A stretch of DNA of 64,000 nt from Chryseobacterium phocaeense (lineage in GTDB: Bacteria > Bacteroidota > Bacteroidia > Flavobacteriales > Weeksellaceae): the NCBI RefSeq assembly GCF_900169075.1, contig NZ_LT827015.1:1938158-2002157 (forward strand), in the 5' to 3' direction. The notes beneath the pieces were generated by a model. It was not told the origin of the DNA. It saw only the letters and a list, made by a program, of their open reading frames with translations, and searched no databases. Below, piece after piece: positions 53,950-62,263 of the stretch. The stretch's first letter is position 1. Every line of letters begins with the position of its first letter. Position numbers and translations under genes: made by a program.

Positions 53950-53974
53950 TTATACTTTTTTCCTTAGTTTATTT

Positions 53975-54012
53975 AAAAGCTTTGCCAATTTTGAAGAATC
54001 ACTGGCAAAGCT
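53975..54012 (-). terminator. Terminator or attenuator after the BlaR1-like gene
   Basis: Ten-base-pair stem AGCTTTGCCA / TGGCAAAGCT with loop 15 bases, followed on the minus strand by TTTTAAAT, 10 bp past the BlaR1 stop. Its weak T-run may allow partial read-through into the GLPGLI gene. Confidence 0.65.
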
Positions 54013-54022
54013 TAACGGTACT

Positions 54023-55936
54023 TTATTTTTTTGTCTCAATTCTTATTTCTCCCTTTGAACCACCTGCCCCGTTTGCTTTATTTATCATAACTCTGGCAAT
54101 GGTTTCAGGCTTAATGGCATTCATTTCTTCCCTGGTGATTTCTTTCCCGTCCAGGAAAACTTTGGTATCATCCAAACCACCGGTTACTTTAAATTTTCTC
54201 ACTCCGTTTAAAGCAATATTACCATTGGAATCTTTTTTCATGAAATCTGCACTCATCTCCATGGTTCTGTTCATCATAGGCTTATCACTATCGGTAGTTT
54301 TAAAAAAGTACACATTTCCTTTAGCCCCATCTGTTACTTTTCTGGCAACTTCCAGCCTTACTTTTTCAATTTCCCTTCTTGCCTTTTCCCCGTCCAGTCT
54401 TGCTTTTTCACCGGTTATTCTCGCTGCCTGGCCCTGCATCCTGGCTTCTTCTCCCATTACTCTGGCTTTTTCACCCAGCCTTATAGCCTCGTCTCTGGCT
54501 TTGTCTGCTTTTTTCTGTGCTGCTTTTGCAGCTTTAATAGCTCTCCTTGATTCTTTGGTATCAGCAGAGCTCCAATTATGATAAAAGGCATCATTAAACC
54601 TTAACACTTTTACTCTGGGAGCATCAGGCGCCTTAGGATATGCAGGCGGCGCATCAGGAAAATCAAAATTCAGATCAGAAAGGTCAGGGATTTTTATATC
54701 AAGGTTTTCAAGCTCTTTTATATTATTTTTCCAGTCATCGGATTTGAAAAATTCCTTAATTCTTTTTGAATCTTCCGGGGAAAGGGAATGTGCCATTTTA
54801 AAATCATCCGAACTTGTGATTTTCCCGATCTTTCCGGAAAGCTCACCAATCTCATCAAGGTTTTTCTGGAATTCTTTACTTTCCGGCTTCAGGTTTTTTA
54901 AAGCCTTGCTTTTTTCTTCAATCTTTTTTCCAAGCTCTGTCAGTTCTTTCTTACTGGCAGACTCTTTGAAAGGTTTTGGACTTACGATTTCCAGTTTCCC
55001 TGTTGTCTGAGGGATGGTGTCTTTTTTGATCTGAGAAACGGCTTCCTCAATCGCTATATTGGTTTCTTTAATTTCCTTGTTCTTGGCATTCACCATATAG
55101 GCAAAGGCCACTGAAAATAAAACCGGTAATGCAAAAATTCTCCGCGCATATCCGAATTTGGTTTTAGGTTTTTGTAACATTTTGAGTCGTTTTTTTAGAT
55201 TTGAACTTAAAAACGGACTGGCAGCAGGCAACTGTGTTCCGGAAAAGTGGCTTGCTAAAAGCATCTGCGCAAATGCTTTGGTGTCCGATTGTTTTACGGC
55301 TTTTTTATCAGCCAGGTATTCGTGAATAAGACTGATTTCTTTTTTAATGATATGAAAAAACGGATTGAACCAGAAAACAGAGGTGATGATCTCAATACAT
55401 ATCTTATCGAAAGAGTGTTTCTGCTCAATATGAACCATTTCATGTTTTAAAATCTGTTCCCCTACCTCAGAATCCAATGTGATGGTATTCTTCCAGAAAA
55501 GGTTTTTAAAGTATGAAAACGGAGCTTCAGTCAGGTCTGTACGGTAAAAATTGATCCCGTCAAAACTTTCTTTTTGAAACTGCTTTTTAAGTCTCTGAAT
55601 CTTAAAGATTCCGAACATTAATTTCCCTACAAAATAGAGAGAAACCAGTCCCAAAGCTGAAAAAATAATTCTAAAATAAATGTGGCCATTGTCTATATTT
55701 TTATCAGTATTAAAATTCTGTATCTTATCAAGAAGCATATACATATCATTATTTACTTCTATCGTAAAATCTTCTACCCTGATGAGGGGCAGCAGCAGCG
55801 ATATAATCATTGCAGACAGCAAATAAAATCTGTTGTAATGATGGAATGTCTTGTCTTTTAAAGACAACCGGTAATATAAAAACATTACACCGGAGCCTAT
55901 TATTACTTTTCCAAAGTACAGAAGTAGAGTTTCCAT
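54023..55936 (-). CDS. BlaR1/MecR1-like M56 metallopeptidase with unusual C-terminal half
   Basis: 637 residues. Helices around 1-20, 35-52 and 90-115 precede the gluzincin HEMVH (H165, E166, H169), which in BlaR1 cleaves the BlaI repressor. A further helix is near 265-280. The C-terminal part carries no penicillin-binding domain with SxxK motif; instead it has a stretch of heptad repeats (about 480-540; LGEKARV, MGEEARM, QGQAARI, TGEKARL, DGEKARR), rich in Lys/Glu/Ala, and ends with a plug-like VFLDGKEITREEMNAIKPET segment. So it is not a classic beta-lactam receptor. It follows blaI by 6 bp. Confidence 0.9.
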   Translation of the reverse strand: METLLLYFGKVIIGSGVMFLYYRLSLKDKTFHHYNRFYLLSAMIISLLLPLIRVEDFTIEVNNDMYMLLDKIQNFNTDKNIDNGHIYFRIIFSALGLVSLYFVGKLMFGIFKIQRLKKQFQKESFDGINFYRTDLTEAPFSYFKNLFWKNTITLDSEVGEQILKHEMVHIEQKHSFDKICIEIITSVFWFNPFFHIIKKEISLIHEYLADKKAVKQSDTKAFAQMLLASHFSGTQLPAASPFLSSNLKKRLKMLQKPKTKFGYARRIFALPVLFSVAFAYMVNAKNKEIKETNIAIEEAVSQIKKDTIPQTTGKLEIVSPKPFKESASKKELTELGKKIEEKSKALKNLKPESKEFQKNLDEIGELSGKIGKITSSDDFKMAHSLSPEDSKRIKEFFKSDDWKNNIKELENLDIKIPDLSDLNFDFPDAPPAYPKAPDAPRVKVLRFNDAFYHNWSSADTKESRRAIKAAKAAQKKADKARDEAIRLGEKARVMGEEARMQGQAARITGEKARLDGEKARREIEKVRLEVARKVTDGAKGNVYFFKTTDSDKPMMNRTMEMSADFMKKDSNGNIALNGVRKFKVTGGLDDTKVFLDGKEITREEMNAIKPETIARVMINKANGAGGSKGEIRIETKK

Positions 55937-55942
55937 GATATG

Positions 55943-56308
55943 TTAGTTTTTCTCTTTAAGTTCGTTCAGAAGCATTTCAAGATCTTCTACAGTCATCTCA
56001 TTTTTTTCCACCAGGAAAGAAACGGCACTTTTATAAGATCCCTTGAAATAATTTTTCACCAGACTTTTCATGGTTTTCCCGGAGTATTGCTCTTTGGTAA
56101 CCAGAGGAAAATATTCATGCTGCCTTCCGTGTACATGATAGTCTACAAATTCTTTGTCTTTCAATACCTTCAAAATAGTAGATACCGTGTTGGTATGAGG
56201 CTTGGGCTCCGGAAACAGATCAAGAATATCCTTCAGGAATCCTTTTTCGAGTTTCCATACATACTGCATTACCTGTTCTTCTGCTTTTGTTAAATTCTGA
56301 ATTTTCAT
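55943..56308 (-). CDS. BlaI/MecI/CopY-family repressor
   Basis: 121 residues from the ATG at 56306-56308 (MKIQNLTKAEEQVMQYVWKL), the family start; the frame is open 18 bp further. It has a winged HTH (about 1-75) with the EPKPHTNTVSTILKVLKDKEF recognition region and a C-terminal dimer helix pair. BlaI-type repressors are inactivated by their M56 partner protease, here encoded 6 bp downstream. Two matching operator dyads flank its promoter. Confidence 0.92.
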   Translation of the reverse strand: MKIQNLTKAEEQVMQYVWKLEKGFLKDILDLFPEPKPHTNTVSTILKVLKDKEFVDYHVHGRQHEYFPLVTKEQYSGKTMKSLVKNYFKGSYKSAVSFLVEKNEMTVEDLEMLLNELKEKN

Positions 56309-56645
56309 ATCCTGTCCATTTATCATTAAAAGTGATCGATTATTTTAACTTATTTCTATATCACTAAGAAATTAGTTATACAAATGTAGAAATAAAATCC
56401 ATTCAAACAACTAATTTCTTAGTGATAAAACATAAATTTACATAATCCATTGTTAATCAATTAGATAAATTTTATTAAAATATGTTAAATTTTTAATACA
56501 GTCCATTTATCGCCTGTTTAATTGTCAGAAAAAATTCACAATAGGCTATAAATTCTTAAAACTTGTTAATTTTTATTAAATAAAATTAAAATGAATTCGT
56601 TTAAACTGAGAAAATATATTTATTTTAGTGCTTTAAAAATTTCTC
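56309..56645. other. Divergent regulatory region upstream of blaI and a secreted-protein gene
   Basis: 337 bp. It carries the blaI promoter and two operator dyads at 56359-56426, then very AT-rich DNA (56430-56630) that should contain the promoter of the plus-strand gene at 56646; no clear TAnnTTTG was found there. Confidence 0.6.
56359..56426 (-). promoter_or_regulatory. BlaI operator pair flanking the blaI promoter
   Basis: atcactaagaaattagtt at 56359-56376 and its exact inverse complement at 56409-56426; each contains the dyad ACTAA-N4-TTAGT. Centres are 50 bp apart. The minus-strand -7 TACATTTG is at 56380-56387 and the -33 TTG at 56404-56406 (16-bp spacer) or 56408-56410 (20-bp), so one dyad covers the start of transcription and the other adjoins or overlaps the -33 box. 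Confidence 0.8.
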
Positions 56646-57227
56646 ATGAAAAGATATAACTTATTGATTGTACTATTACTGCTTATTTTTAACGTTACTA
56701 CAGCTCAAAAGAAAAATTCTCCTGCTGCAGATCTCAGTATTCTGCCGGAAACCAAAACTAAAATTGAGAACACTGTTCCACTGGTGATGAAGCACTTACA
56801 GACGATTGCTGAAAAAGAAGGGGACAACACAATCGTAACGAATGGTAAAACCGCATTAGGAAAAGAATACGGTATTCTGGAGTCCGAATGGTTCCTGTAC
56901 AGAAACAATATGAAGAACTGTATCCTTAACAATTCTTCCAAAAAAGCTAAAAAATGTATGGAATATCATACCCAATACCTGAGAAATACTTTCATCAACT
57001 ACAACAATTATATTTCAAACCTTACCAGAAAGAACGGATATCTTGGGGTAGAAGGAGATACAAAATTTGATTTCAAACCGGCTGAAATTACTACGAAACT
57101 CAGCGAAGCCTATTTTAATGCCAGTGAAGCTGCCGGAAGAATGAAGGGAGAGCAGAAAAAAGACTTTTTAGGACAGACGATGTCCGATGACAACAAGCTT
57201 ACCCCTTTCGCTCAGATCCCTCAATAA
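56646..57227 (+). CDS. Secreted protein of unknown function
   Basis: 193 residues with signal peptide (MKRYNLLIVLLLLIFNVTTAQ). The mature part is mostly helical and charged, with two cysteines (NCILNNSSKKAKKCMEYH) likely forming a disulphide. No family recognised. It is transcribed divergently from blaI, so the same operators could affect it, but this is not shown. Confidence 0.75.
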   Translation: MKRYNLLIVLLLLIFNVTTAQKKNSPAADLSILPETKTKIENTVPLVMKHLQTIAEKEGDNTIVTNGKTALGKEYGILESEWFLYRNNMKNCILNNSSKKAKKCMEYHTQYLRNTFINYNNYISNLTRKNGYLGVEGDTKFDFKPAEITTKLSEAYFNASEAAGRMKGEQKKDFLGQTMSDDNKLTPFAQIPQ

Positions 57228-57250
57228 TATTTATTTTAAAACATATCCGA

Positions 57251-57280
57251 TCCCGCTTCCAAAAGCGGGATTTTTATTTT
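57251..57280 (+). terminator. Terminator after the secreted-protein gene
   Basis: Stem TCCCGCTT / AAGCGGGA with loop CCAA, followed by TTTTTATTTT. Confidence 0.9.
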
Positions 57281-57480
57281 AATTCCGGATTAATGTTTTT
57301 CAGATTCTGTTGAAATTCACGAGAAATTTTCAGGATCGTATCCGGATGTTCTTCAAATCTAACCAGTTCCAGGGTATTATTATACTTAACACATTTCTCC
57401 CGTAATAAAGCCTTATTCCCTCTTCAGAAAGAATTATTTTCCGTTTTACATCAAAAATAAATGACCATATTTTCTATAAA
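57274..57480 (-). pseudogene. Decayed gene fragment, identity unknown
   Basis: On the minus strand, 49 open codons end at TAA 57274-57276 and read as ordinary protein (for example TLELVRFEEHPDTILKISRE). The frame has no start codon and is cut upstream by a stop at 57424-57426; coding-like sequence continues in another frame above it (KRKIILSEEG). This looks like the 3' end of a former gene with a frameshift. I cannot name the family. Confidence 0.4.
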
Positions 57481-57965
57481 CCGAGTTTTCTGATAAAGAC
57501 GATATAAAAAAAGAGAATACAAAACCGTGACTCTCTTTTGGGTGGGAACATATACATTTAAATCATCATATCAAGGATGAACCATTTTTCAAGCATAAGA
57601 AAAAATCTCCGCCGGGAAAGCAGTTATGTACTAATCATAAAAACATTCGGGAAAAAGTAGAAAATGAGGCGGAGATATAAACATAAATAAGCTCTGTCCA
57701 TCAGTCTTCCCCTGATTTGTATGAGCAGTACAAAAGTAAGATTCGTACCTGTAGAGCTCAAAAAAATAATGTAGAATTAAATCGCAAAGCTTGTAGAAGT
57801 AATTCTACTTTTGATGTGGTGATGTGTTAATTTGATGATGTGGTGCTATAGTGATTTGGTGATAAGTAATTGTGTGATTATTGTAATCTCAGTTTTCTAA
57901 ATTTCATATTGGGAAACAGCATATTCCGGATTGTATAGTCGCTTTTAAATCCTGAAATTTACGGT

Positions 57966-58217
57966 ATGGAGAAGCATATTGATTTATCGGGCTTCGTACT
58001 TAGGAGCAAGATCAGGAAAGGAGAAATCCGTTTCGGGGGAAACAGAAAGCTGAAAATTTATGGAAAGCTCCATTGTGCATCAGGTAAGAGGATAAAAAGA
58101 GAAAACCGGGTATTTTTTGTATCCGAAACTGAAGCGCTGGAACATAACTACCGTCCCTGCGGGCATTGTATGAAGGAAGAATATGATTTTTGGAAAAAGA
58201 AAAAATCTTTGAATTAA
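57966..58217 (+). CDS. Ada-like zinc-binding domain protein
   Basis: 83 residues. IYGKLHCASGKRIKREN and YRPCGHCMKEEY match the zinc-binding domain of the Ada DNA-repair protein. Ada has IYCxxxC; here the first, methyl-accepting Cys is Gly (IYG), so only three of the four zinc-ligand Cys remain (in LHC and PCGHC). The Ada methyl transfer from phosphotriesters is therefore not possible. It stands alone, without an AraC-type HTH or a methyltransferase. Start ATG at 57966 chosen as the first of the frame. Confidence 0.78.
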   Translation: MEKHIDLSGFVLRSKIRKGEIRFGGNRKLKIYGKLHCASGKRIKRENRVFFVSETEALEHNYRPCGHCMKEEYDFWKKKKSLN

Positions 58218-58497
58218 TGTGTTTAGTAAATTTCAAAGACAGAAAAGGAAGTAAAGGCAAAATCCGGAAGGTATTTTATTCATTTCTAACTGATTTACAG
58301 ATTATAATGGATTTAAATTTTGAAACAAAATCTGTTGGGTAAAGAAAATATTAATACAAAACAGCAACTAATCATACTGAAATTATACAAAAGAAAGAGA
58401 GTTTAGGATAGACGTATTCCCGCAATGGTGAATAACAAATAATTTGTATACTTGTCTTCAGAATGAAATCACAAATAACAATTAAAAAAAGACAATT

Positions 58498-58797
58498 ATG
58501 AAAAAAATTATTTTATTGGCAGCATTCGGAGTTGTCGGCCTTATGGGAGCTAAAGAAACGGTTGAAAACAAAATTGAAAGTAAAGAAAGTGCTGAAGTGA
58601 CATTTCAACTATGTGTTGTCATGGTAACATTTTACAATGCTGAAGGGAAAATATATGATCAGCAATGGTTTACTTCGGATCAACCAAATTTAGCATCATG
58701 TATGGCTTATCAGGCTGGAGTCATTGCAGATTTGCGAGAGAAAGGATTTAGAGTTGAGCAGCAGCAGCAAACTGAAATAAGCACTGATGTGAACTAA
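58498..58797 (+). CDS. Small secreted protein of unknown function
   Basis: 99 residues with a signal peptide (MKKIILLAAFGVVGLMGAK). The mature part starts with a charged, Glu/Lys-rich stretch and has a core VTFQLCVVMVTFYNAEG. Two cysteines. No family recognised. It is 10 bp upstream of the GLPGLI gene, so the two are co-transcribed. Confidence 0.7.
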   Translation: MKKIILLAAFGVVGLMGAKETVENKIESKESAEVTFQLCVVMVTFYNAEGKIYDQQWFTSDQPNLASCMAYQAGVIADLREKGFRVEQQQQTEISTDVN

Positions 58798-58807
58798 AAT
58801 TGTAATT

Positions 58808-59566
58808 ATGATTAGGTATTTTTTTCTTTCTTTTATCATGTTTTCGTCAGCTTTATTAGCACAAAAACAATTACATATAAAATATTTAAGTGTTAGGTCT
58901 CCTATAGCGAATGTTTATGAGGACTTGTACACTAACGGAACAAATGTCGTTTCTAAACAAGATGGAAATGTGCTTTACACAAACCCGGAGTATGATAAAA
59001 AAAAGAAAGGAAAAGACTATTATTTCATTTCAACTATAAACAGTTCCATACAGGACTCAAAAGACTTTTTCTTTACAGAAAGCATAGGATATTCCGCAGA
59101 AAATGAGTATTTCGTCCATGATGCTGTCCCTAAAATAGATTGGATAATAGATGAAAATTCAACCAAATCTATTTTAGGTTATGAGTGTACTAAAGCTACA
59201 GCCAAATTTAGAGGGTCAAATATAACTGCTTATTTTGCAAAAAAAATACCTTATTCTGTGGGACCTTTTAAATTCTATGGCTTACCGGGTGCAATTCTCG
59301 ACGTCAGGGCAGACGGACTAAATTATGATTTATGGAAAGCTATAAAAGTGGAATTGGATAATACAGATGTAATTGATTACAATCCTCAATTTCCCAAGTT
59401 AGAAAAAGTTCAAATGAAAAGACTTATAGAATTGAAAGAAAAAGACAGGAAAAGTTTTTCAGGTAGCACGTCTGTTCCCGGAAGCACGGGCAAAAGTGTT
59501 GCCAAAAGATTTGGAATTGAAAAAATTTTCGAATGGGAAACCCAATCCTCTGATCCGGTGAAATAA
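58808..59566 (+). CDS. GLPGLI-family secreted protein (divergent member)
   Basis: 252 residues with signal peptide (SFIMFSSALLAQ). Signature is FKFYGLPGAILDVRADG (about 155-170), with GLPGAI in place of GLPGLI. WIIDENSTKSILGYECTKATAKF and AYFAKKIPYSVGPFKFYGLPG parallel the other two paralogues. Role unknown. It follows a small secreted protein gene by 10 bp and its 3' end faces the tRNA array. Confidence 0.83.
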   Translation: MIRYFFLSFIMFSSALLAQKQLHIKYLSVRSPIANVYEDLYTNGTNVVSKQDGNVLYTNPEYDKKKKGKDYYFISTINSSIQDSKDFFFTESIGYSAENEYFVHDAVPKIDWIIDENSTKSILGYECTKATAKFRGSNITAYFAKKIPYSVGPFKFYGLPGAILDVRADGLNYDLWKAIKVELDNTDVIDYNPQFPKLEKVQMKRLIELKEKDRKSFSGSTSVPGSTGKSVAKRFGIEKIFEWETQSSDPVK

Positions 59567-59605
59567 CCATCATGTATAAGCCAAGATTTCCTGCATCATA
59601 CATAA

Positions 59606-59638
59606 AAAAACGGTATAACTTTTTGCTATACCGTTTTA
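59606..59638 (-). terminator. Terminator of the tRNA array
   Basis: Stem AAAACGGTATA / TATACCGTTTT with loop GCAAAAAGT, followed on the minus strand by TTT. It lies 10 bp past the last tRNA and 40 bp past the GLPGLI stop on the other strand. Confidence 0.85.
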
Positions 59639-59647
59639 CTTATTGAG

Positions 59648-59720
<73 letters not shown>

Positions 59721-59758
59721 GTGTATTTTTAGAGTGCTTACCGAAAGCACTTGCTTAG

Positions 59759-59831
<73 letters not shown>

Positions 59832-59869
59832 GTGTATTTTTAGAGTGCTTACCGAAAGCACTTGCTTAG

Positions 59870-59942
<73 letters not shown>

Positions 59943-59980
59943 GTGTATTTTTAGAGTGCTTACCGAAAGCACTTGCTTAG

Positions 59981-60053
<73 letters not shown>

Positions 60054-60065
60054 ATATTGTGAGTG

Positions 60066-60073
60066 CAAAGATA
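60066..60073 (-). promoter_or_regulatory. -7 element of the tRNA-fMet array
   Basis: Minus-strand TATCTTTG, 12 bp upstream of the first tRNA. No good -33 TTG found. Confidence 0.65.
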
Positions 60074-60143
60074 CGGCTATTTTTTGAAAATCCTAATTTT
60101 TCTTTTAAATAAAGGACTTTTATGAAAACTATTTTATTATTTG

Positions 60144-60151
60144 TATCTTTG
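60144..60151 (+). promoter_or_regulatory. -7 element just before the tsaC-like start
   Basis: TATCTTTG ends 4 bp before the ATG at 60156. Transcription would start at or near the ATG, so the mRNA may lack a leader. Confidence 0.5.
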
Positions 60152-60155
60152 TTTA

Positions 60156-60767
60156 ATGGCAAAAATACTGAAAATTTACCCTGACAACCCTCAGGAAAAT
60201 CTTGTGAATGAGGTGATTAAAACCTTAAAAAATGGCGGGCTGATTATTTATCCTTCCGATACCATCTATGCCCTCGGATGTAATATTTTTGATATAAAAG
60301 CCATGGAAAAGCTGGCCCAGCTCAAGAAAATCAAGCTGGATAAGGCTCAGTTCTCTATTATCTGTAATGATCTGAGCCATCTTTCAGATTTTACAAGGCC
60401 AATAGATACTTCCGTTTTCAGGTTTCTGAAAAGCCACCTTCCGGGACCGTTTACCTTTATTCTGGATGCCAATAAAAGTGTTCCCCTGGCCTATAAAAAC
60501 CATAAGACTATTGGGATCCGTGTTCCTGACCATCCCATTCCACAGCTTATTGTGGAAAGACTGGGACATCCTATTGCTTCAACTTCTATCAAAGATGATG
60601 ACGAGATCATTGAATATTCTACAGATCCCGAACTGATCGCTGAAAAGTATGACCATCTGGTAGATATCGTAATCGATTCAGGGTATGGTGATAATGTAGC
60701 GTCTACTATTGTGGATCTCACCTCCGGAGAACCGGAAATTATCCGTCAGGGAAAGGGAATTATTTAA
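60156..60767 (+). CDS. Threonylcarbamoyl-AMP synthase (Sua5/YciO/YrdC family)
   Basis: 203 residues from the ATG at 60156; a TTG 15 bp upstream is rejected because it lies in the promoter. GGLIIYPSDTIYALGCNIFD and KAQFSIICNDLSHLSDFT carry the YrdC KxR/SxN-type motifs, and LPGPFTFILDANKSVP and IGIRVPDHPI follow. The enzyme uses threonine, bicarbonate and ATP for the t6A37 tRNA modification. The C-terminal Sua5 domain is absent, so this is the short TsaC/YciO-like form. A CPBP gene follows 31 bp downstream. Confidence 0.9.
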   Translation: MAKILKIYPDNPQENLVNEVIKTLKNGGLIIYPSDTIYALGCNIFDIKAMEKLAQLKKIKLDKAQFSIICNDLSHLSDFTRPIDTSVFRFLKSHLPGPFTFILDANKSVPLAYKNHKTIGIRVPDHPIPQLIVERLGHPIASTSIKDDDEIIEYSTDPELIAEKYDHLVDIVIDSGYGDNVASTIVDLTSGEPEIIRQGKGII

Positions 60768-60798
60768 TTGGACATAGAGAAACAGGTCATTAGGAAAT

Positions 60799-61500
60799 AT
60801 GAGTCTGAATGGAAAATATGCGCTGGGAATTCTTTTAACCTTTGTTTTTCTGGCAGTGGCAATGCTTTATGCTTTCCCGCTTATTTATTTCGTCACCGGG
60901 GTAAAAGCTTTTACGGCAACTAATTTTTTATATACACGGCTTGCGCTGTGGACTGTTCTTCTACTGATCTTTCTGTACAATTTTTTCCTGGAAAAGGACC
61001 CTTTTCTCTTATGGAAAGAAAAGAAATATCCTGTCCTTTTTTACCTTAAAGCCATAATAAGTCTTTACATTATATGTGCTTTCGGCGGGGCTGTTCTGAA
61101 TCTTATCATTCAGGTTTTTGCTCAGGAAAACTTAAGCAGAAAAGTGATTCAGATCGCTTCTCTTTTCAGGAACAATTATATGCTAATTATCTCTATCTGC
61201 CTTACAGCAGGCGTTGTGGAAGAACTTCTCATGCGGGGATACATTCAGCCGAGATTTGAAAAAATATATAACAGTCAATTCCTTGGTATTTTTGTTTCTG
61301 CTGCACTGTTCGGCATTTTACACAGCACGTACGGAACCATCGGACAGGTGGTTGTCCCATTCTTTATCGGAATTGTTTTTGCTGTATTTTATAAACTATA
61401 TTCAAACATTAAAATACTAATCATCAGCCATTTTATGTACGACTTTGTGTCTATGATGATTATGAATTTTATGGACATTAAACATTTATCTGCATTTTAA
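60799..61500 (+). CDS. CPBP-family intramembrane metalloprotease
   Basis: 233 residues, six or seven transmembrane segments. Catalytic EE in VVEELLMRGYIQPRF (about 138-141), FGILHSTYG (about 171-179) and the final HFMYDF (about 214-219) are the three CPBP motifs. These proteins resemble CAAX prenyl proteases; the bacterial substrate is usually unknown. It follows the tsaC-like gene and precedes yaaA by 4 bp. Confidence 0.9.
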   Translation: MSLNGKYALGILLTFVFLAVAMLYAFPLIYFVTGVKAFTATNFLYTRLALWTVLLLIFLYNFFLEKDPFLLWKEKKYPVLFYLKAIISLYIICAFGGAVLNLIIQVFAQENLSRKVIQIASLFRNNYMLIISICLTAGVVEELLMRGYIQPRFEKIYNSQFLGIFVSAALFGILHSTYGTIGQVVVPFFIGIVFAVFYKLYSNIKILIISHFMYDFVSMMIMNFMDIKHLSAF

Positions 61501-61504
61501 CATT

Positions 61505-62263
61505 ATGAAAATTATAACGTCTCCGGCCAAACTGATGAACGTTGAAAACTCAACGGACCTTTTAAGATCTACCACTCCGAAATTCATTCAGGAAGCTGCT
61601 TTTATACAGTCTTATTTAAAACATAAATCGCCCAAATATCTTTCTGAGCTTATGGAAATCTCTCCAAAACTGGCAGATGAAAACTGGGAAAGAAACCAAA
61701 AATGGAAAGATAAACCTACGGCAAAAGAATCTGCACCTGCCTTGTTTGCTTTTACCGGCGAAGTTTACAGAGGACTGGATGCCAAAACACTGGACAAAAA
61801 TGCGGTGGATTATCTTCAGAAAAACTACAGAATGCTTTCAGGGCTGTATGGTCTGCTGAAGCCATCCGATAAAGTAATGCTGTACCGATTGGAAATGGGC
61901 CGTCATTTTGAATTCGATCAATATAAAAATCTGTACGAATTCTGGAGGGAAAAAATCACGGAACAGCTGAATTCCGAAATGAAAAAAGGTGAAATCCTGC
62001 TCCATCTGGCCAGTAATGAATACGGAAAAGTAATCGACAGGAAAAAGCTGAACCATAAAGTCATTGATTTTGACTTCTATGAATTAAAAGACGGAAAGCT
62101 GAAAACCATCGTGGTATATACCAAACACGCCAGAGGGCTTATGGTACGGTTCTGTGCGGAAACCAATGCCAAAACCCTGAATGATGTAAAGGCATTCAAC
62201 TACGAAGGCTACCTGATCAATGAAGAACAATCTACCGACACAAAACTGGTTTTCACGAGATAA
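61505..62263 (+). CDS. yaaA: Peroxide stress protein YaaA
   Basis: 252 residues. ITSPAKLMNVE at the N-terminus, LFAFTGEVYRGLDAKTL, YRMLSGLYGLLKPSDKVMLYRLEMG and HARGLMVRFC are characteristic of YaaA/DUF328. In E. coli it limits iron-driven oxidative damage under peroxide stress and can bind DNA. It starts 4 bp after the CPBP gene and its stop abuts the prmC start exactly, so these genes are co-transcribed. Confidence 0.93.
   Translation: MKIITSPAKLMNVENSTDLLRSTTPKFIQEAAFIQSYLKHKSPKYLSELMEISPKLADENWERNQKWKDKPTAKESAPALFAFTGEVYRGLDAKTLDKNAVDYLQKNYRMLSGLYGLLKPSDKVMLYRLEMGRHFEFDQYKNLYEFWREKITEQLNSEMKKGEILLHLASNEYGKVIDRKKLNHKVIDFDFYELKDGKLKTIVVYTKHARGLMVRFCAETNAKTLNDVKAFNYEGYLINEEQSTDTKLVFTR

Larger units (their letters stand above)
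57228..57965. other. 738-bp region without an intact gene
   Basis: It holds a terminator at the left, a decayed minus-strand reading frame (57274-57480), a hairpin aaaagaga...tctctttt (57511-57539), a long-range inverted pair atctccgcc (57605-57613) / ggcggagat (57668-57676), and a GATG/GTGATG-rich low-complexity stretch (57810-57890). No complete gene is supported. Confidence 0.6.

Noticed and set aside
60141..60155. TTG start for the tsaC-like protein
   Set aside because: It lies within the promoter -7 region and adds five residues (MYLCL) not typical of the family.
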